Source: Lampris incognitus
Taxonomy: Eukaryota > Chordata > Actinopteri > Lampriformes > Lampridae
Length of the DNA stretch: 64,000 nucleotides
NCBI RefSeq assembly: GCF_029633865.1
Contig: NC_079216.1
Span: forward strand, 23,622,447-23,686,446
Direction of reading: 5' to 3'
The notes below the pieces were generated by a model. It worked only from the letters and a program-made list of their open reading frames with translations. It had not been told where the DNA came from and ran no database searches. How positions within the stretch are numbered: position 1 is the stretch's first letter; every line of letters starts with the position of its first letter. Position numbers and translations under genes: made by a program. This document shows, piece by piece, positions 46,301 to 51,949 of this stretch.

Positions 46301-49300
46301 TGCAGTCTCTGGAAGACCTCATCTTGATGAGCATTCATGGCTTGTATAAACTTGGATTTTGTTGTGGGATAAATAAAGTACAGGTCTTTAGCAGGCTGTC
46401 CTTGACGTATGATGCACTTTGTGTAGTCAGTGCTTTTGTCTTCACAACTCTTCTCACCAGGCTCATGTTTCAGCGACATGCCAATGTCTGCCACACATTT
46501 CTTTGGCTGGCTTGTCATCTTGCTACAGGCAAGAATATACAAACAGATTATTAGTCTGACTGGTCAAGATCACTGTCTGTAATGATGAAGTAGTGGATAA
46601 AAACGTGACCGATTACAATAGAATGTTTTATAAAAATTATAATATTTTAAGCATATGTAGTGCAGTCTGTCTCAATGTACTGTATTCTTTTCTTGTGCTA
46701 ATTAAGGTGCACATGTGGCAGCATGCCATCGGCCCCATACAGCACTGCACAAACAAAAAATGTACACACATTAAATATTCTCAAATGATAACAAAAATAT
46801 ATCTTGGTAAAATTAACAACGACAACAAAATAAATCTATATACAAGGGACTTACAATTTCTTCCAGAATGTTAGCTTACAGTGCTAGCTAGCTTACAGTC
46901 CTCTCACTTGCTGGATGTAATCTGTGAACATCGAATCAGCTAAAATTAGCATCAGCGGCAAACATACACATTGTCCTTCTGTACAATCACATTAATGTAA
47001 ATCTTTTGATATTTTATACAGAAATAAAATTTTAAGTATATTTACCCATTTTGAACACAGCAAACAATCCAGCAGACCACAAGTGCATTGCTCGAAATAG
47101 AGCTCACTTTGGGGAGACCAAAAAAAAGACACAGTGCCATCTAGTGGCTTTAGTGGGAACGTGCGTAACCATGCATTGGCAGGCATCATCTGAAAGCTCT
47201 TTCAATAGGTAGGCTGTTTGTTTCTAGTATTAACTATCGCAGAGATATTCAATCAGAAAGAGAACGATGGAACCTGATCAAGCTGTTGCAAAATAACTGG
47301 TGCTATTTTGCAACAGGGGTTGCATTGTTTGGACCCACCCTGTAGCTTTCCAGTAGTTGACCAGGTTGTCCACCCAGGTTGTGATCCTTGGAAGGTCCTA
47401 GATATCATTTCTGAGTACCAACTTTTTTACAACATCCCATGTCTGATTTCCAAAAAAAAAAATGGGGGGGTTGAACAAAGGCTGCCTTTGGTTCTTCTGG
47501 ACAGTAATAAGCTTAGGAAAATTATGATGAAAGAACCCATTTACAATCAAGCTTAAACGATACATTTCAGAAAAGAAATATCAACAAAGTCTGCAATCAC
47601 AGTAATAAGAGTAAAAACACTGAAATCTCACAGATTTGTTTCTTCAACAAACACCTTGAGCTTTCAGCTTGCCTTTGGTGAATTTAAGGGTAGATTTGGG
47701 TTGCTGGTTCCTAAACTAGCCACTAGATAGTAACAGTGGCAATGTTCAACGGCACTTCTTGTGGAAACTTTAAAAACGATATTAAGAATGTATCTTGATA
47801 ACCGATGAATTAACGACCTTACCCCTTAAAGTGTCATGTCATTACACCATCTATGCAATGACACCAGATGAATGATATGATATTACCATTGGAATGACAC
47901 TGAAATAACCTCTGAACATGGACAAAATAATCAGTTACATGTTGGGGAGAACCTTTTAGGTATGGGGGTCCTCTGGGGTCTAGTCTCTGAAAAAATGTCC
48001 TTTAACACATTTTTCCCATCTTACACATGTTTTGCTTTTGATATTGTCAGCAGAATAGCAAAAATCTTTCATAAGATCATTTCAGCAACTATTTTGAAAG
48101 TCAACATCATCTCCCAATTCTATAAAGTAACCTTTTCCCCCAAGTTCACCACTTATGCTAAGCAGAAAATAAAACCCACGCTAAACATACCAAGGACGTG
48201 AACTTAGTTCCCTCAATGGTAGTTACTGCCGTGTTCCATATGACAGCTTTGTTGTCACTCTGGCTATAGATCAAATTACCTCAGTTGGGAGACAATTACA
48301 CACTTACAAATGACAGTGAAAATGGAATATAGTCTAATGTTGTGTTCACAAACAAATGCGTAGCATTTTTTTCGCGCGATGAAATTACATATAAAGTTCA
48401 TGCAAAGATGCGAACGGACGCGAATTCGCGCGTATTCGCGCCGGGCGACGCGAATGACGCGAATAACGTGACGCGACGGCGCGAATACGCGAATTTCGCG
48501 TCATTCACGTATTCGCGCGAGTTGAAAATATTCAACTTGAGCGAGAAATTCGCGTGACGCTATATGTCAATCTCCTCTCCTCTTTTCCGGAAGAGAATTC
48601 GCGGGTTCGTATACTCGATCCTGCGGCCAAACTCGCGCGAGTAACGCGAAAAACAAATGATCCCGAGATCAAATTCGCTTCGCGTTTGGTGTGAATGACC
48701 CTAATTTAACACACCTGATTCTACTAATGACCTACTGACCAAGACGTTGATTAATTGAATCAGATGTGTTAAATCAGGGTTGGACTGAAAACCGGCAGGA
48801 GGGTAGGTCTCCAGGAGCAGGGTTGGACACCACTGGTCTAAGGCAAGGAGTAAAATTGTACACTTTCATAAAGATGAGCATTTTTGCAGTGGCATTGAGT
48901 TGAGAGGTGAACAGGAGCCTGAAATTGCTGCTGACACATAGGGAAATGTATTCACTGTGCCCATACAGGAAAAAACAATATGTTGGTTGCAAAAATAAAA
49001 ATCAATTAAATCAATTAAAATGGAAGTGGCTTCTTTAAACAATGGGTAGTACACATCCCCCTCATACCCCTGGGAATTTTGCTTATGCTTTTTGGAGATT
49101 TTATTTCCTTACATATTCCTAGCTCTACTGACCTTGGGTAGAGTTTTTAAACAGTCATAATAGTGGCAGTTTCTACTTTGTCCTCAATCAGAATGCTAAT
49201 AGATGGCTAACACTAACATGTGTTTGGACCAATGAACAAAAATAAACATGAGGACATGGAGTAACAGCCATACCTACACTCTATCATTCAGACAGTAATA

Positions 49301-51196
49301 CTTTTTTCTTCTTTTTTTTATTCCCCCCCTTATTCTCCCCAGTTGTACTAGGCCAATTACGCCACTCTTCCGAGCCGTCCCGGTTATTGCTCCACCCCCT
49401 CTGCCGAGGGCTGCAGAGTACCACATGCCCCCTCCGATACATGTGGAGTCGCCAGCCGCTTCTTTTCACTTGACTGAGGAGTTTCGCCACGCTATCCCCC
49501 CCCCCCCCGAACAGGAGCCCCGATCGACCACAGGAGGCGCTGGTGCAGCGACCAGGACACAGACCCACATCCGGCTTCCCACCCGCAGACACAGCCAATT
49601 TTGTCTGTAGGGACGCCCGACCAAGCCGGAGGTAACACGGGGATTCGACCCGACGATCCCTGTGTTGGTAAGCAACAGAATAGACCGCCACGCCACCCCG
49701 ACGCCAGTAATAACTTTTCACTGTGGACAACCTCAAAAACTTTATGATGGAATGGTAGAACCTCATTTCTTTTCAAATAAGGTTTTTGTAAATGACAGTC
49801 AGCAGACATACTGTATGTGATACTTTATTGTATAAACAGTAATACAGATTTTTACCTGGCTTTAAGCCATAGTTAACCAGTATCATATAAAAATGAAAAT
49901 GAACGTCCGGGTAGCTTAGCGGTCTAGTCCGTACCACCACGGGGATCGCCGGGTCGAATCCCCGTGTTATCGCTGGCTTGGTCGGGCATCCCTACAGACA
50001 CAATTGGCCGTGTCTGCGGTTGGGAAGCCAGATTTGGATTTGTGTCCTGGTCGCTGCACTAGCGACTCTGCACTCTGGTCAGTCGGGGCGCCTGCTCGGG
50101 GGGAGGGGGAACTGGGGGGAATCGCGTGATCCTCCCACGCGCTACGTGGGAGGATCTACGCTACGACCCCCTGGCAAAACTCCTCACTGTCAGATGAAAA
50201 GAAGCAGCTGGCGACTCCACATGTATTGGAGGAGGCATGTGGTAGTCTGCAGCCCTCCCCGGATCGGCGAGTGGGGTAATTGGCCGGGTAAAATTGGGGG
50301 GGAGGGGTTAAAAATGAAGTTCCTGTGTTTCGATGCCATACCACAAAATGACAGTTAATATGCACATATTTATGCACCAACAGTATCCATGACCCATTCA
50401 TAAGGCCTTTCAGGATCAAACAGTGTAATGGTACATCCACTAGATTTGATTATTTCTGTTTCTGCGCAATATTTTCTGCTGCATCGACAGTGCCTTCAAA
50501 AGCACATTGGTTTTGCTTTTAAGGGTTGTTTGCCTTAAAGCAAATATCTATCAATATAGTCTAGGATGCTCCAAATAGCGAACACAAGTAACTCGTTCTC
50601 GAAAAGCCAAAACCAGAGAATTACATCCGCACCTTGTGATGTCATCCCACACAAGGAAGCTGGCAAAGCTTGGGGCATTTCTTTGGATAACAGTTAATTT
50701 GCTGTTACATAACTGACAACACAACTTGGTTACAAACATGCATTCATAAAAATCATTGTCCCAATCCTTGTCTAGAGTGCTAATTAAAATTTACACTTGA
50801 TCACATCACAGCTTGGCATTTTACTTGTATTCTTTCTGGCTTTAGGAGGGTGCAAGAGTCTCTTTTGTGAACTGACAGTAAAACCAAAAAGGAATATAAA
50901 TGAAGACAGTAACTGCATATAGTGTAGTGTTTCTCCTCTGCTTTCAACTTTGGCACATTTTGCAACAGTCAGACAAACCAGGATTTTATTAAGTGCGATT
51001 ATCTGTTGGACTCCATTATAGGGCTCATTTTCAATCAAATCAGCCTGCTCTCACCTTGTGGGGTGTTCCCTCTGTGTGGGCTGGGAGTGTTTACCCGAAC
51101 TCTCTTCCTCACCGTCTCCTCAGACGCGGCCTGCGTCTTCTCCTCCAGAGATTCACTGTCTCTTTCATCCTCTGGCTTGTCTGAGTCTTTTGGCAT
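22172..51196 (-). CDS. tcp11l1: TCP11-like protein 1 gene, nine coding exons (span including introns)
   Basis: The joined exons 51196-51055, 42138-42006, 40191-40071, 38670-38450, 34881-34745, 34310-34135, 25667-25486, 22816-22644 and 22395-22172 give 1509 nt, 502 codons plus stop. All introns are GT-AG and all phases agree. The protein has a polar, charged N-terminus (about residues 1-47) and then the TCP11 domain to the end. Diagnostic words are [44 protein letters not shown]-like RLLKWHH and PFPE. Its length is close to mammalian TCP11L1 (about 509). TCP11 itself is a sperm protein linked to cAMP/PKA signalling; the role of L1 is poorly known. TCP11L2 is the alternative, but the words above fit L1 better. 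Confidence 0.88.
22644..22816 (-). CDS. tcp11l1: tcp11l1 exon 9
   Basis: The acceptor is CATAAG (unusual, poor pyrimidine tract) and the donor ATGG|GTAAAA. It encodes about residues 371-428 with [32 protein letters not shown] and NTVRKLM. An AG 9 bp further in (TTTTAG) would break the frame, so the upstream AG was chosen because it gives [12 protein letters not shown] in phase with exon 8. Confidence 0.88.
22943..23675 (-). pseudogene. RTE RT finger and C-terminal block (minus copy)
   Basis: Two frames, at 23675-23484 and 23287-22943. The second ends with [20 protein letters not shown]. The catalytic part between them is deleted. Confidence 0.75.
24558..25137 (-). pseudogene. RTE endonuclease region (minus copy)
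   Basis: The first frame (25137 down) has [20 protein letters not shown] and [15 protein letters not shown]. The second frame (24935 down) has [20 protein letters not shown]. The order is as in RTE endonucleases; broken by a frameshift. Confidence 0.8.
25486..25667 (-). CDS. tcp11l1: tcp11l1 exon 8
   Basis: The acceptor is CTCTCTAG and the donor CC|GTGGGT. It encodes about residues 311-370: [33 protein letters not shown] and [12 protein letters not shown]. It starts in phase 0 directly after PFPE of exon 7. A second GT 4 bp further (TGG|GTAGCA) would throw exon 9 out of frame, so GTGGGT is preferred. Confidence 0.92.
26895..27932 (-). pseudogene. L2-like reverse transcriptase, frameshifted
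   Basis: The frame from 27932 has [71 protein letters not shown] and [13 protein letters not shown] (catalytic FDD). A shift leads to [11 protein letters not shown] and [19 protein letters not shown], then to [18 protein letters not shown] and [10 protein letters not shown]. The main blocks survive, so this is the better RT of the two copies. Confidence 0.85.
28574..29433 (-). pseudogene. L2-like endonuclease region, broken
   Basis: [12 protein letters not shown]...STKALLIND and [15 protein letters not shown] in the first frame, then [30 protein letters not shown] and [12 protein letters not shown] in the second. The GDFN block is the endonuclease catalytic word. The first frame carries a local inverted duplication (29366-29399). 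Confidence 0.75.
29366..29399. repeat. Perfect 15-bp inverted duplication, 4-nt loop
   Basis: AAGGCTTTGGTAGAC at 29366-29380 faces its exact complement at 29385-29399. The sister LINE copy (near 3275) lacks the second arm, so this arose after insertion. Confidence 0.95.
29700..30150 (+). repeat. Retroelement-tail repeat, type unresolved
   Basis: Ends with GTGCAGCACTTTGG and TGTGCTATATAAATAAACTT, the kind of 3' tail shared by L2-like LINEs and fish V-SINEs. The upstream part has CACTTCAACCACCACCAATG and GGGGGGATGATTAGGTGGCC. No open frame of note. Confidence 0.5.
30155..30462 (-). mobile_element. 5S-rRNA-derived SINE (SINE3-like)
   Basis: On the minus strand, bases 30421-30365 read GGAAGCTAAGCAGGTGTGGG and GGCTAACACTTGGATGGCAG, closely matching the internal control region of 5S rRNA (GGAAGCTAAGCAGGG...GTTAGTACTTGGATGGGAG). 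The SINE body follows (GGTGTTGGTGGGCCAATAG...). The 5' part of 5S is missing, so it is a truncated SINE3-type element and not a 5S gene. Confidence 0.8.
30471..31690 (+). mobile_element. DD36E Tc1/mariner transposon, apparently complete
   Basis: 1220 bp between TA duplications at 30469-30470 and 31691-31692. The inverted termini CACTCACCGGCCACTTTATT and CACTCACTGGCCACTTTATT differ at one base over the first 20. A single intact transposase frame lies inside. Size, short termini and DD36E spacing match the Incomer group described in vertebrates. It lies within the minus L2 copy in a tcp11l1 intron. Confidence 0.9.
30657..31658 (+). CDS. DD36E (Incomer-type) transposase, intact
   Basis: 333 codons without a break. 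N-terminal paired helix-turn-helix: [20 protein letters not shown] (about residues 11-30) and a second HTH around 55-120 with a basic [11 protein letters not shown] segment. Catalytic domain: WSDESRF (first Asp, about residue 142), FQQDNAPCH (second Asp, about 225) and NPIEHLWD (Glu, about 262). There are 36 residues between the second Asp and the Glu. The GGSGVMVWG word is typical of the family. It would cut and paste the element by binding its own termini in the nucleus. The ATG is taken at MVVCARRAG; a slightly longer product is possible if an upstream start is used. Confidence 0.9.
   Translation: MVVCARRAGLSISETAELLGFSRTTISRVYREWSEKEKISSERQFCGRKCLVDARGQRRMARLVRADRKATVTQITTHYNRGMQKSISERTTCRTLRQMGYSGRRPHPVPLLSAKNRKLRLQFAQAHQNWTIEDWKNVAWSDESRFLLRHSDGRVRIWRQQHESMDPSCLVSTVQAGGSGVMVWGIFSWHTLGPLVPIEHRVNATAYLSIVADHVHPFMTTVFLSSDGYFQQDNAPCHKARIISDWFLEHDNEFTVLKWPPQSPDLNPIEHLWDVVDREIRIMDVQPTNLQQLRDAIMSIWTKLSEECFQYLVESMPRRIKAVLKAKGGPTQY
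31693..31839. other. AT-rich spacer, microsatellite-like
   Basis: TATC and ATATAG words around the transposon insertion, and a run of A at 31760. Nothing else seen. Confidence 0.4.
32178..32220. repeat. Perfect 18-bp inverted repeat, 7-nt loop
   Basis: AAAGGAGTTGAATCAAGT faces its exact complement across GCAACTG. It lies in a roughly 100-bp stretch that the sister LINE copy (near 2636) lacks, next to GGATGAATGAGAACATTCAC, another small palindromic phrase known from fish repeats. Confidence 0.9.
32301..32754. other. Unrecognised insertion in the L2-like copy
   Basis: Bases 32292-32330 and 33235-33275 share TAAGGGACCA and ATACTGATACATCT, so sequence between them appears to have been added to the LINE. 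No coding frame or terminal repeat seen apart from the SINE that follows. Confidence 0.4.
32755..33197 (-). mobile_element. tRNA-derived SINE (family A), copy A3
   Basis: Minus-strand head near 33197 (GTATAGCGGTCTATTCCATT), B-box-like GGTTCGAATTC, and a tail of pyrimidines on the plus strand at 32755-32780. Same body words as the other A copies. Confidence 0.85.
33200..33480 (-). pseudogene. L2-like ORF1 fragment with esterase word
   Basis: The frame from 33475 reads [11 protein letters not shown] and later [20 protein letters not shown]. The HVGTNN block matches the SGNH/GDSL esterase module found in ORF1 of CR1/L2-type LINEs. The nucleophile (GDS) block is not visible. It sits at the 5' side of the minus L2 copy, as expected for ORF1. 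Confidence 0.65.
33481..34134. other. Probable ORF1/5' region of the L2-like copy and intron
   Basis: No long frame. Words such as CGGACACGTCGCTCCAGTAG hint at ORF1 coiled-coil sequence on the minus strand, but I cannot follow it. Confidence 0.35.
34135..34310 (-). CDS. tcp11l1: tcp11l1 exon 7
   Basis: The acceptor is ATTTTTTCAG and the donor CAGAG|GTATGT. It encodes about residues 252-310: [16 protein letters not shown], a variable acidic/serine linker ([14 protein letters not shown]), then [15 protein letters not shown] and DPFPE. It starts in phase 1, completing Asn with the A of exon 6. Confidence 0.93.
34311..34744. other. tcp11l1 intron, no feature seen
   Basis: Short intron between exons 7 and 6. 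I see no repeat family in it. Confidence 0.6.
34745..34881 (-). CDS. tcp11l1: tcp11l1 exon 6
   Basis: The acceptor is CGCTTAG and the donor CCCA|GTAAGA. It encodes about residues 206-251: [20 protein letters not shown] then [20 protein letters not shown]. Among the most conserved parts of TCP11-like proteins. Confidence 0.94.
34882..35289. other. tcp11l1 intron, no gene
   Basis: AT-rich. Near 35120-35270 and again at 38030-38220, text such as TGGGCAATAT and GTGATACAC hints at one old repeat split by the Gypsy insertion. Otherwise nothing. Confidence 0.45.
35290..35666 (-). repeat. Gypsy LTR, copy a (3'-most)
   Basis: 377 bp. In element sense it begins TGTAGCGACCAGAG and ends near CCACAATATC. 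The inner edge next to the polypurine tract (AAGTGGGGGCTA) is clear. Its outer tip differs from copies b and c (TGTGGTGAG against TGTCACGAG on the plus strand). Confidence 0.85.
35667..36467 (-). pseudogene. Gypsy internal segment 1: 3' pol remnant
   Basis: The frame at 36017-35685 reads [20 protein letters not shown] followed by [13 protein letters not shown], the C-terminal integrase/chromo-like region of Gypsy pol. Upstream, [20 protein letters not shown] sits next to the primer-binding site (TTGGTGTCAGAAGTGGGA, minus strand, 36467-36450). The polypurine tract is at 35667-35680. Everything between the leader and the last part of pol is missing. Confidence 0.8.
36468..36857 (-). repeat. Gypsy LTR, copy b (middle, shared)
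   Basis: 390 bp, plus-strand ends TGTCACGAGCTGG and GGTCGCTATA. It serves both internal segments, as expected after recombination between two elements or LTRs. Confidence 0.85.
36858..37650 (-). pseudogene. Gypsy internal segment 2: 3' pol remnant
   Basis: Parallel to segment 1, with the same deletion structure. The primer-binding site lies at 37650-37634 and the frames include [18 protein letters not shown]. Because both segments have the same large deletion, the deletion came before the tandem duplication. Confidence 0.8.
37651..38028 (-). repeat. Gypsy LTR, copy c (5'-most)
   Basis: 378 bp, plus-strand TGTCACAAGCTGG to GGTCACTGCA. It lacks a GAGGCAGAGATC-like segment present in a and b. 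Confidence 0.85.
38029..38449. other. tcp11l1 intron with a short repeat remnant
   Basis: CTATAAACAATACAGTTGCT at about 38141 is identical to part of the palindromic element arm at about 40613. Otherwise no feature. Confidence 0.45.
38450..38670 (-). CDS. tcp11l1: tcp11l1 exon 5
   Basis: The acceptor is CTAATCGAG and the donor CTTAA|GTAAGC. It encodes about residues 133-205: [40 protein letters not shown] and [20 protein letters not shown]. The Cys-Ala-Pro-Cys-Arg-Asp block is typical of the family. Confidence 0.94.
38671..39438. mobile_element. TTAA-flanked MITE-like repeat (truncated) and intron
   Basis: From 38753 the text TTAAAGCTGCAGTAGGTAAC, and later GAATTACAATATGCTGAAAG and GGTTATTATGGAATTGTTG, match a dispersed fish element that usually ends with the complement of its start. 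Here the right terminus is not found; the repeat words stop near 39300. The TTAA edge suggests a piggyBac-type non-autonomous element. The remaining sequence to 39438 is plain intron. Confidence 0.4.
39439..39595 (+). repeat. TRIM 5' LTR
   Basis: 157 bp. The tRNA-like part has an A box TAGTCTAGCGG at 39495-39505 and a B box GGTTCGCTTCC at 39538-39548, 32 bp apart. An anticodon-like arm (CTCCTGTGGTGCGGG) lies between them. It ends GAATTCGCTACA. Confidence 0.85.
39596..39613 (+). promoter_or_regulatory. TRIM primer-binding site
   Basis: 18 bp directly after the 5' LTR. It differs at one base from the site of the three-LTR Gypsy element (TTGGTGTCAGAAGTGGGA), so both probably use the same tRNA primer class. 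Confidence 0.75.
39715..39871 (+). repeat. TRIM 3' LTR
   Basis: 157 bp, same ends. A box TAGTCGAGCGG at 39771-39781 and B box GGTTCGCTTCC at 39814-39824. Differs from the 5' LTR at roughly 10-15 positions by eye, so the insertion is not recent. Confidence 0.85.
40071..40191 (-). CDS. tcp11l1: tcp11l1 exon 4
   Basis: The acceptor is CTATGCAG and the donor AAAGAG|GTAAGG. It encodes about residues 92-132: [20 protein letters not shown] then [20 protein letters not shown]. It starts in phase 2, completing Ser with AG of exon 3. Confidence 0.95.
40796..41020 (+). pseudogene. Penelope-like GIY-YIG C-terminal fragment
   Basis: The frame has [20 protein letters not shown], then [20 protein letters not shown] and ERPSLNRGG. 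The EAIYVK...PSLNRGGG block ends the GIY-YIG endonuclease part of fish Penelope-like elements. Everything upstream, including RT, is absent. Confidence 0.7.
41214..41276 (-). ncRNA. Hammerhead-ribozyme-like motif
   Basis: On the minus strand, CTGATGA (41248-41242) is followed by a 13-nt stem-II segment (AGGTCTGTGTACC, with GGT/ACC pairing) and GAAA (41228-41225). The outer arms AACTAATTAC and GTAATTAGTT are exact complements and form stem III. The 5' arm has two extra bases before ACGTTTC compared with the 3' arm, which may spoil the cleavage site. Hammerhead motifs are known in the pseudo-LTRs of Penelope-like elements, and this one lies at the edge of such an element. Confidence 0.65.
41331..42005. 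other. tcp11l1 intron, no feature seen
   Basis: AT-rich, no open frame of note and no repeat end that I know. Confidence 0.5.
42006..42138 (-). CDS. tcp11l1: tcp11l1 exon 3
   Basis: The acceptor is TTATTCACAG and the donor GGAAG|GTGAGC. It encodes about residues 48-91: [20 protein letters not shown] then [20 protein letters not shown]. This is the start of the TCP11 domain and the best evidence for the L1 paralogue. The AG 4 bp inside (CTAG) is not used, because the upstream AG keeps the frame. Confidence 0.95.
42212..42668 (+). mobile_element. tRNA-derived SINE (family A), copy A4
   Basis: Starts ACATCCGGGTGGCATGGCGG. The B-box-like GAGTCGAATCCCC and the family A body are followed by an A-rich tail. 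Located in the large intron between exons 3 and 2. Confidence 0.87.
42669..42984. other. tcp11l1 intron, no feature seen
   Basis: Stretch between SINE A4 and the left terminus of the inverted-repeat unit. No coding signal. Confidence 0.5.
42985..43090. repeat. Left inverted terminus of the unclassified unit
   Basis: About 105 bp, pairing with 47340-47446. It ends inside with CTGGAAAGCTACAGG. A 4-bp difference (AAGT before ACTGG) separates the arms. Confidence 0.85.
43538..46542 (-). pseudogene. Decayed large protein with ADTR, DTDI and GRDTTS motifs and a Cys cluster
   Basis: Pieces in order on the minus strand: 46542-46228 (ends ...[11 protein letters not shown]); 46130-45834 ([12 protein letters not shown], a Cys pair); 45724-44936 ([60 protein letters not shown]); about 44930-44430 (shifted frames); 44410-43964 ([55 protein letters not shown]); 43852-43538 ([16 protein letters not shown]). 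In total about 1000 codons with several stops and shifts. The acidic words EADTR and NDTDI could be metal-binding, as in PIN/FEN-like nucleases, but that is a guess. I do not know the family's name or function. Confidence 0.65.
47283..47316. repeat. Perfect 13-bp inverted repeat
   Basis: CTGTTGCAAAATA and its complement around an 8-nt loop, just inside the right terminus of the unclassified unit. Confidence 0.9.
47340..47446. repeat. Right inverted terminus of the unclassified unit
   Basis: Complement of 42985-43090, beginning CCTGTAGCTTTCCAGTAGTT. Confidence 0.85.
47447..48338. other. tcp11l1 intron, no feature seen
   Basis: Includes an A-run with a G-run (47452-47470). No coding frame or known repeat. 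Confidence 0.45.
48339..48699. mobile_element. CpG-rich MITE-like element (CGCG-rich)
   Basis: A 360-bp island of CGCGAAT/ATTCGCG words, with ends TGTTCACAAACAAATGCG and, inverted, ATTCACACCAAACGCG. The composition and imperfect inverted ends resemble fish PIF/Harbinger-type non-autonomous elements. The density of CpG contrasts sharply with its surroundings. Confidence 0.6.
48700..48842. repeat. Common fish dispersed repeat
   Basis: TAATTTAACACACCTGATTC and its near-complement GAATCAGATGTGTTAAATCA at 48758 form an inverted pair. After them come CTCCAGGAGCAGGGTTGGAC and ACCACTGGTCTA. Directly next to the CpG-rich element. Confidence 0.6.
48843..49298. other. tcp11l1 intron, no feature seen
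   Basis: No repeat or coding signal recognised. Confidence 0.5.
49299..49705 (-). mobile_element. tRNA-derived SINE (family A), copy A5
   Basis: Pyrimidine tail at 49299-49330, body on the minus strand, head at about 49705 (GGCGTCGGGGTGGCGTGGCG) with B-box-like GGGTCGAATCCCC. Confidence 0.87.
49903..50310 (+). mobile_element. tRNA-derived SINE (family A), copy A6, with internal snap-back
   Basis: Head CGTCCGGGTAGCTTAGCGG, B-box-like GGGTCGAATCCCC, family A body. It carries a local inverted duplication (50128-50156) absent from other copies and is shortened near the 3' end. Faces copy A5 about 200 bp away in the opposite orientation. Confidence 0.87.
50128..50156. repeat. Perfect 12-bp inverted duplication in SINE A6
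   Basis: GATCCTCCCACG and its complement around CGCTA. The sister SINEs have a single copy of this word. Confidence 0.9.
50311..51054. other. tcp11l1 intron, no feature seen
   Basis: Intron sequence up to the exon 2 donor. No repeat recognised. Confidence 0.5.
51055..51196 (-). CDS. tcp11l1: tcp11l1 exon 2, start codon and charged N-terminus
   Basis: ATG at 51196-51194 in good context (AAC before ATG). The exon begins at 51220 after TTTTTTCTCATATTCAG, leaving 24 nt of 5' UTR, and ends at CACAAG|GTGAGA. Residues 1-47 are rich in Asp, Glu, Lys and Ser ([20 protein letters not shown]) with a basic [14 protein letters not shown] segment, a possible phosphorylation or nuclear signal region. This part varies between species, so start assignment rests on context. 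Confidence 0.85.
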
Positions 51197-51287
51197 GTTT
51201 GGAGTCAGACGACTTAAAGGCTGAATATGAGAAAAAACAAGAAGTTAGTTATCTTTTTGGTCAAGACTTATAAACTATTAGCCTGGA

Positions 51288-51329
51288 TAATAATAATAAT
51301 AATAATAATAATAATCATAATAATAATAA
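51288..51329. repeat. AAT microsatellite
   Basis: (TAA)n with one interruption (TCA), in the first intron. Confidence 0.95.
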
Positions 51330-51701
51330 AAGAACTGGTCGAAGATTAGGGGTTGCAATTCTAATGTGAGATCGAGGGCTGCAGATTTATTTTTAAAATC
51401 ACGATGACGTCACTTGCACAAACACGCTACAAGGAAAAAGGGAGGAATACGAATGTGATGCACTGAGGCAGCGAGCAAGCTACGTGTCAATAAGAAAACC
51501 TCCACGACGCTGTCAGATTCAGAAAAGTCTTCTTTGGTACTAACCTTGTCCCCTTTCAACCTGCTGGAAAACAGAAGGGTCTTAACCGTCAATTTAGATG
51601 ACGTTAGTCAAGAGTCCACACGATTCGCTATGAACAATAACAAAGCCTTGTGACACAGCTCTTCACGCATAACCGCGACATAACGGACCTAACGGGCTTA
51701 C

Positions 51702-51890
51702 CACTATATTCACAAGTTGGCCATTGCCAGCTTCGTACTGCAACGCTGGAAAATTCAATTTCATCCAAGAGAACTCGATCTTATTTACGTCGCATACAGC
51801 TTGAGATGGGTTGACACAAACATCTGTGTAGACTGCGTGGCTGCGGATACTTCCGGTTTCGGGTGGGACCAGAGTGACGTCAAAGTCGAG
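51702..51890 (-). promoter_or_regulatory. tcp11l1: tcp11l1 promoter and first exon
   Basis: A strong donor AGTG|GTAAGC ends the exon at 51702. Upstream on the minus strand lie a perfect CRE, TGACGTCA (51875-51882), and an ETS-type ACCGGAAGT (51849-51857). There is no TATA box. The region is moderately CpG-rich and unique. CRE and ETS together suit a broadly or germ-cell expressed gene. The reading frame through this exon is open and joins exon 2 in frame, so it could also encode a short N-terminal extension from ATG 51764. Confidence 0.65.
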
Positions 51891-51902
51891 CCCCCCCCCC
51901 CC

Positions 51903-51933
<31 letters not shown>

Positions 51934-51942
51934 ACACACACG
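51891..51942. repeat. Poly-C and CA microsatellite
   Basis: A run of C (51891-51903) followed by (CA)n with one GA interruption. It separates the tcp11l1 promoter from the L1-type element. Confidence 0.95.
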
Positions 51943-51949
51943 GGGAGCA

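Larger units (their letters stand above)
42985..47446 (-). mobile_element. Unclassified 4.5-kb unit with 105-bp inverted termini
   Basis: Left terminus 42985-43090 and right terminus 47340-47446 are inverted copies with about 90 percent identity by eye. They share GAAATGATATCTAGGACCTT, AACCTGGGTGGACAACCTGG and ACTGGAAAGCTACAGG. The interior carries a decayed minus-strand coding region of a protein family seen repeatedly in fish genomes. The arrangement resembles an autonomous DNA transposon, but no known transposase catalytic motif is recognised and the outer edges are not fixed by a target duplication. Confidence 0.7.

Noticed and set aside
43538..46542. A second host gene in the tcp11l1 intron
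   Set aside because: The coding region is broken by many stops, lacks consistent splice sites, is flanked by inverted termini, and resembles a multicopy family.
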